The position numbers and the translations under genes were made by a program. A stretch of DNA of 11,634 nucleotides from Gonapodya sp. JEL0774 (Eukaryota; Monoblepharomycota; Monoblepharidomycetes; Monoblepharidales; Gonapodyaceae), in NCBI GenBank assembly GCA_027604505.1, contig JADIIX010000354.1, forward strand, positions 1-11,634, in the 5' to 3' direction. This document shows, piece after piece, positions 8,181 through 11,634 of the stretch; position 1 is the first letter of the stretch, and each line of letters starts with the position of its first letter. Under the pieces are notes generated by a model, which was given only the letters and a program-made list of their open reading frames with translations, had not been told where the DNA came from and did no database searches.

Positions 8181-8553
8181 AATTTTGGGAGTATTGCTTA
8201 CTGAAGTTGTAGTAACAGAAGTTTTGGACAAGCAAAGTGTTCATTTGGGTGCGGCAAGCAGGCCTTGTGCACGAATACCACAGTTCTCCTTCACCACTGA
8301 GAGACCAGACTCTCCTGGTCGATTCGGGGAATCACCCAAATTCAAGGTCAGATGCAAGATGGAATGATCGTCACATCACATCAACTCTCGCTAAAAAAAT
8401 GATGCCGACCTTTTTGGTCGCGTTCTTTTTCCAGCAGGAAAAAGGTCCTTCCTTGTCATTGACACACAACAGAATGCGCAAACCCAGATTGACATCCACG
8501 GCCAAAACACAATCAGATGGTCTCTCTAATCAGTGTGAGGGAGGACAGTTCCA

Positions 8554-9503
8554 ATGGAGTCAAAGCAAAGGTTTGGACACTGGAAGCCACAAGGGGGCGA
8601 TGATTCAGTTGTCTTTCTTGCTCCAATTAATAGATTTTGTTCCAGAGAATACTTTTTCTATGTTCTATATCTTGAGGACTCTGTTGCTGTGGATAACTGG
8701 GTCTCTCTAGTTGAAGGTACCAGTGCTCTGTGCTTGCTGCTTGGCAAGTGTTGTTTTATATTCTCAACTGTTCATCCCCTCCACCATCATAATATTTATA
8801 CATCTGACATAATTGAAATGTTGAAAGCCAATGAACAGTTATCCGGTAAGATTTACATTACGTCACCCAGCAATCTCCAGGTCTTAAATTATTGCTGGGG
8901 GGATTGCAGAGCTTTTTACTCAGCCCCTAGATATGCTTGAAAAAGATGGTTTGTGCAGCACATCAAATATTGAGAACAGATTAGGGTGACATTCATTATC
9001 TTGCTTGAACTCTCAACTTCCTGAATATGGAATATGAAGAAGCCAGCTTCTCAACCATACCAACTATTAAAGTTGATTCACCAAAAAGAGACTACAAAAC
9101 ACTGGTAAGAGAACGTCCTTAATTCTTACCTTCCAAGTAGACATATTTAAAGCTCAAAATATTGGTGATTGCTTCATAGACACAGCCAGAATTGTTGTTT
9201 TGGAAAAACAAAAGCTTGAGGAAGTTTATCTGCAAAACAATTCCAACCTTTGTCTCTGATACTTCAAATGGCAAAAAGCCAATAATAGGAATCAAATCCC
9301 TTTATGCCCAATTCATGGTGTAAGAAGGTGTCACTTGCATCCAGTGGATTGAAGTTGACAGTTTGTTCTTCTTACTCAGTCAGAATAAGAAGGCATTTAA
9401 ATCTGCTGGTTTACTGCAACAGAAGCAGCTTATTCTGAAAGCTGAAAGATTGTGGGCTAATAAGTGCGCAAGGCTGCAGCTGTGGCATCATTCCATGATC
9501 TAA
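8554..9503 (+). pseudogene. Unrecognised decayed protein-coding region
   Basis: Successive protein-like segments lie on the plus strand. 8554-8845 begins MESKQRFGHW and ends 'YTSDIIEMLKANEQLS'. A GTAAG...TTGCAG intron (8846-8909, 64 nt) joins in phase to 'ELFTQPLDMLEKDGLCSTSN'. After a one-base shift near 8984 and an in-frame TGA (9006-9008), 9009-9104 gives 'NMEYEEASFSTIPTIKVDSP'. 9140-9259 gives 'IGDCFIDTARIVVLEKQKLE'. 9258-9503, broken by one TAA at 9321-9323, gives 'KKPIIGIKSLYAQFMV' and 'SAGLLQQKQLILKAERLWAN'. Shifts and stops argue for a pseudogene or dead transposon gene. A competing 157-codon frame at 8237-8710 overlaps the start but does not link to the downstream pieces. I recognise no family. 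Confidence 0.4.
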
Positions 9504-9651
9504 TGCTAAATGCACATGTAGATTCTCCAAGAGACTTCAGATCTGTAGCTTGCTGTGTTTACAGCCAATCAATGATTGGAATAAAATCTAGGGTCACTGG
9601 TAGGTAACTTATTTTTCGCAACATGCAACAAATCAGATTCTAGTGTGGATT

Positions 9652-9767
9652 TGCGCCATGACGAGCCGAGCTCGAGCTGAACATCAGACATAAAAAGCTC
9701 TTCTAAGCGAGCCACCGAGCCTCGAGCTTGAGCCTCTCCTGAAGCCTCGAGCATCTTTCGAGCATCT
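9652..9767. repeat. TCGAG/GAGC-rich patch, left
   Basis: Within about 115 bp there are repeated GAGC, CTCGAG and TCGAGC words, for example CCGAGCTCGAGC, GAGCCTCGAGC and CTTTCGAGCATCTCG. Spacing is irregular and the words occur on both strands because CTCGAG is palindromic. The patch stops abruptly before an AT-rich stretch near 9770. Confidence 0.75.
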
Positions 9768-10036
9768 CGCAATTTTTACAGTTTCAGCCAAGAATATCAG
9801 TTGTAGTCCTATTCAAGTTACAAAGTAGAGACTTATCAATGCGAATTATTGACTGGTGATGTCCAATGGGACTCTGATTTGAATGATATTTGAAAAACTG
9901 GGTATGCGAACCATTATCTAGCGCTCGCGGCTCACTGTATGGGGCACACAGAACACACCTCAACCTCAAAAATATATTAAAATTGAATTTGGTTCATTAT
10001 ACAGTGAAGCGTGCTGATTTCATATGTATCTACAGT

Positions 10037-10288
10037 TCAGGGGTTGTGAACAGTAAATATGACACAATTTCCTCTTGAGGGCCACCAACCACTGATGTTC
10101 AACCACACAGGCTGCACGTCTCTTAGTTGCTGGTGCTCTTGAGCGAGAATACAAACGCAAACCGGAGTCCCCGGCACAGAAAGTCCCCACAATGATTTTG
10201 AACACCATATGCATTCACCTTCACCAAGCCCCATTGACTCCACAGTGTCCACCACCCACTCAGAACATGTTTTCATTGCGTTCGACAT
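10037..10288 (-). CDS. Possible small open frame, unrecognised
   Basis: An 83-codon frame beginning 'MSNAMKTCSEWVVDTVESMG' follows directly after the stop of the predicted two-exon gene on the same strand. It is Cys- and Trp-rich with no known domain. It may be a further exon of that gene if the splicing differs from what I propose, or chance. Support is only the open frame and its position. Confidence 0.15.
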   Translation of the reverse strand: MSNAMKTCSEWVVDTVESMGLGEGECIWCSKSLWGLSVPGTPVCVCILAQEHQQLRDVQPVWLNISGWWPSRGNCVIFTVHNP

Positions 10289-10295
10289 TTTCGAT

Positions 10296-10755
10296 TCATT
10301 TTAGGAGGGAACAGATCTCGAAATTGGTGGAGAAGTTGGTGGAGAAGTTGGTGGAGAAGTTGGTGTGAGAGATCAGAATGTTGTTGACTGCGAGGTTTGA
10401 CGCAAACGTCAATTTGTCTAAATAGCAGTAGCGGCTGAATCGACTATATTGGGATGATTGGAATCTGCAATTTCTGACTGGTTGGAGAAGAACTGCGTCT
10501 AGTACAAGCGATTCAGCATTGCAACAGTATCCGAGAACACTCACACGGACCCAGATCTGCCCCATCCAAATATCTGCCATTTTTCCATCGTTCACATATC
10601 ATGATGTAGTCCGAGACAAACGAGAGGGCTGGAAGCCCCGCATCAATCTTCCGTTCGCCCAGTCCAGTGACGGGCGGGGTCTGACATCGGACCTCGCCAA
10701 TCAACCCCTCCAGTCCATCACGCATCCAATCCATAACTTTCATTGATTTCGCCAT
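10296..10755 (-). CDS. Possible two-exon gene of unknown function
   Basis: An ATG at 10755 opens 'MAKSMKVMDWMRDGLEGLIG' and continues to 'ERWKNGRYLDGADLG', with no stop up to a consensus GTGAGT donor at 10544. Using the CTATTTAG acceptor that ends at 10418 gives a 127-nt intron and an in-phase second exon (10417-10296) containing 'LTFASNLAVNNILISH', then TNFS repeats and a stop. The product would be about 110 residues. A TACCAAT stretch and a pyrimidine-rich tract precede the ATG. An alternative acceptor (GCAG near 10457) would end the frame at the TAG at 10418. It lies wholly inside the inverted-repeat-bounded segment. No domain is recognised. Confidence 0.3.
10323..10370. repeat. 12-bp minisatellite, four units
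   Basis: GTTGGTGGAGAA occurs perfectly at 10335-10346 and 10347-10358, with one mismatch at 10323-10334 and a diverged unit at 10359-10370. On the minus strand it encodes the tetrapeptide TNFS in the second exon of the predicted gene. Short perfect units suggest recent slippage and variable copy number. Confidence 0.9.
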
Positions 10756-10813
10756 GTTTTATTGGTAAGAGGATGGCTGGGGGGGTGAATTGGGTATTTT
10801 TGTGTGTGGGCCG

Positions 10814-10970
10814 TGGTCGAGCATTGCTCGCTGCACCTCAGTGATCGAGTTCGAGCACCCAAATGCTCGAGTTCGGCTCGTATTCGAGTACAAAAAGTTC
10901 GCTACCTAAAACTACTGCTCGAGATCGGGTTCGGCTCGCCGAACATCGAGCGAACTCGATCTTTTGAACT
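10814..10970. repeat. TCGAG/GAGC-rich patch, right
   Basis: Dense GCTCGAG, TTCGGCTCG and GATCGAG words span about 155 bp, including the near-palindrome CGAGCATTGCTCG (6-bp arms around one T) at about 10819-10831. Composition and words match the left patch at 9652-9767, in reverse orientation relative to the flanking 15-bp repeat. Confidence 0.75.
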
Positions 10971-10985
10971 GCTCGTCATGGCGCA

Positions 10986-11500
10986 GAGCGACGTTCGAAG
11001 AGTGTCCACAGCACTTTAAAAAACTCATCCACTTTGAAACAGAAGCAGAACCAGCTCCAAACAGCACGAGTACAAAGAGGGAGGAAGAGCGCAGTTTCAT
11101 CTCGCATGGGATAAAGTGCAAAAACTTGTACAGGAGAATCACGTGCCACTTCGGTTTGTCAGGAGCAAGCGCAGCTCGCTCCAATCAAACTGGACACTTC
11201 AAGGTCATGAGCAACTGAGCGGCAGCAAGGCTGGATGAAATTGAGTCTGCCCGTTGGGGAAAGGCGCGGAAGCGGAACGGTCAGCAATGGGACAACGTCC
11301 CGCAGAGGTGAAGACATCCAAATCAGACAGCCAAGAGGACCGATAAAAAAACAGAGAAGAGGAATTACAATGATTCAGGCGTGATCGCGACGACGATTGG
11401 AAGGGGAAAACGTCAAAATTCGTGTTTCGGTACATGGCTTGGCTTGGTTGAAAGGCAGAGGAACAGCCATGTTCTTCGGAGTCGTTTTATCTATGATACT
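10986..11500. other. Intergenic region, no supported gene
   Basis: Open frames of 75-90 codons occur on both strands (for example 10964-11218 plus and 11205-11435 minus) but overlap one another and show no motif. A CACGTG E-box-like palindrome lies near 11142, without context to assign a role. Confidence 0.4.
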
Positions 11501-11510
11501 TTATATATAT
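11501..11510 (+). promoter_or_regulatory. TATA-like element upstream of the tRNA gene
   Basis: TTATATATAT ends 28 bp before the tRNA 5' end, the usual place for TFIIIB/TBP contact at Pol III genes in several fungi. The role is inferred from position. Confidence 0.55.
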
Positions 11511-11537
11511 CAAATAAAAAGTACTTCCAAGCAATAA

Positions 11538-11608
11538 GCGCTAATAGTCCAACGGTAGGATATTTGCCTTCCAAGCAAAAGGTTCGGGTTCGATTCCCGA
11601 TTGGCGCA
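11538..11608 (+). tRNA. tRNA-Gly (anticodon UCC)
   Basis: A complete cloverleaf. The acceptor stem GCGCTAA/TTGGCGC has one T-G pair, the D-stem is GTCC/GGAT, the anticodon stem TTTGC/GCAAA has loop CTTCCAA (anticodon TCC at 11570-11572), and the T-stem TCGGG/CCCGA has loop TTCGATT; a discriminator A closes it. The A box begins at 11545 and a perfect B box, GGTTCGATTCC, lies at 11587-11597. There is no intron and CCA is not encoded, as expected for a eukaryotic nuclear gene. It reads GGA glycine codons. No T-run terminator is seen before the window ends. Confidence 0.97.
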
Positions 11609-11634
11609 ACCAACAAAGGGGAGTGGTCTCCACA

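Larger units (their letters stand above)
9652..10985. mobile_element. Candidate non-autonomous DNA transposon bounded by a 15-bp inverted repeat
   Basis: TGCGCCATGACGAGC at 9652-9666 recurs as its exact reverse complement at 10971-10985, bounding 1334 bp. Just inside each end is a patch rich in TCGAG/GAGC motifs, as expected for subterminal transposase-binding repeats. No target-site duplication is seen in the immediate flanks (left ...gtggatt, right gagcgacg), and the inverted match does not extend inward. No transposase motif is present inside. It could instead be two unrelated insertions of one repeat family in opposite orientation. Confidence 0.4.

Noticed and set aside
8237-8710. 157-codon plus-strand open frame
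   Set aside because: It has no motif, overlaps the frame beginning at 8554 in a different phase, and does not connect to the coherent downstream segments.
1-11634. CRISPR array, rRNA or bacterial operon structure
   Set aside because: There are no regularly spaced direct repeats, no rRNA signatures and no ribosome-binding-site-led gene clusters.

Overview
The window looks like a repeat-rich stretch of a eukaryotic nuclear genome, most likely fungal and possibly a basidiomycete. The support is a Pol III tRNA-Gly gene with internal A and B boxes, short GT-AG introns (about 50-80 nt) between protein-like segments, and a chromodomain-bearing Ty3/gypsy retrotransposon. The fungal placement is inference; species cannot be read from the sequence.

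Layout. Bases 366-5564 are one LTR retrotransposon on the minus strand, a chromovirus. It has two 256-bp LTRs that align without gaps at about 87.5% identity, a polypurine tract next to the 3' LTR, and remnants in the order gag, protease, RT, RNase H, integrase, chromodomain. It is dead: many frameshifts and stops, a protease active site reading N-S-S instead of D-S-G, an RT whose catalytic core has been deleted, and an integrase whose first catalytic Asp is Tyr. The chromodomain is still open.

The retrotransposon appears to sit inside an unrecognised, intron-containing minus-strand gene. Coding-like pieces run from about 6741 down to 5565, and more lie at 365 down to 1, where the frame is still open at the window edge. 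The gene itself carries frameshifts.

Upstream of that gene, at 6811-6949, is a degenerate tandem repeat with a 21-bp core. Bases 6994-8180 hold little that can be supported, apart from one weak exon-like start near 7804. A second unrecognised and decayed coding region lies on the plus strand at about 8554-9503. From 9652 to 10985 a segment is bounded by a perfect 15-bp inverted repeat with TCGAG-rich patches just inside both ends. It may be a non-autonomous DNA transposon and contains a possible two-exon minus-strand gene with a 12-bp coding minisatellite.

The window ends with an intact tRNA-Gly(UCC) gene and an upstream TATA element. Apart from the retrotransposon modules and the tRNA, no coding region could be assigned a family. 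No new defence or regulatory system is evident.
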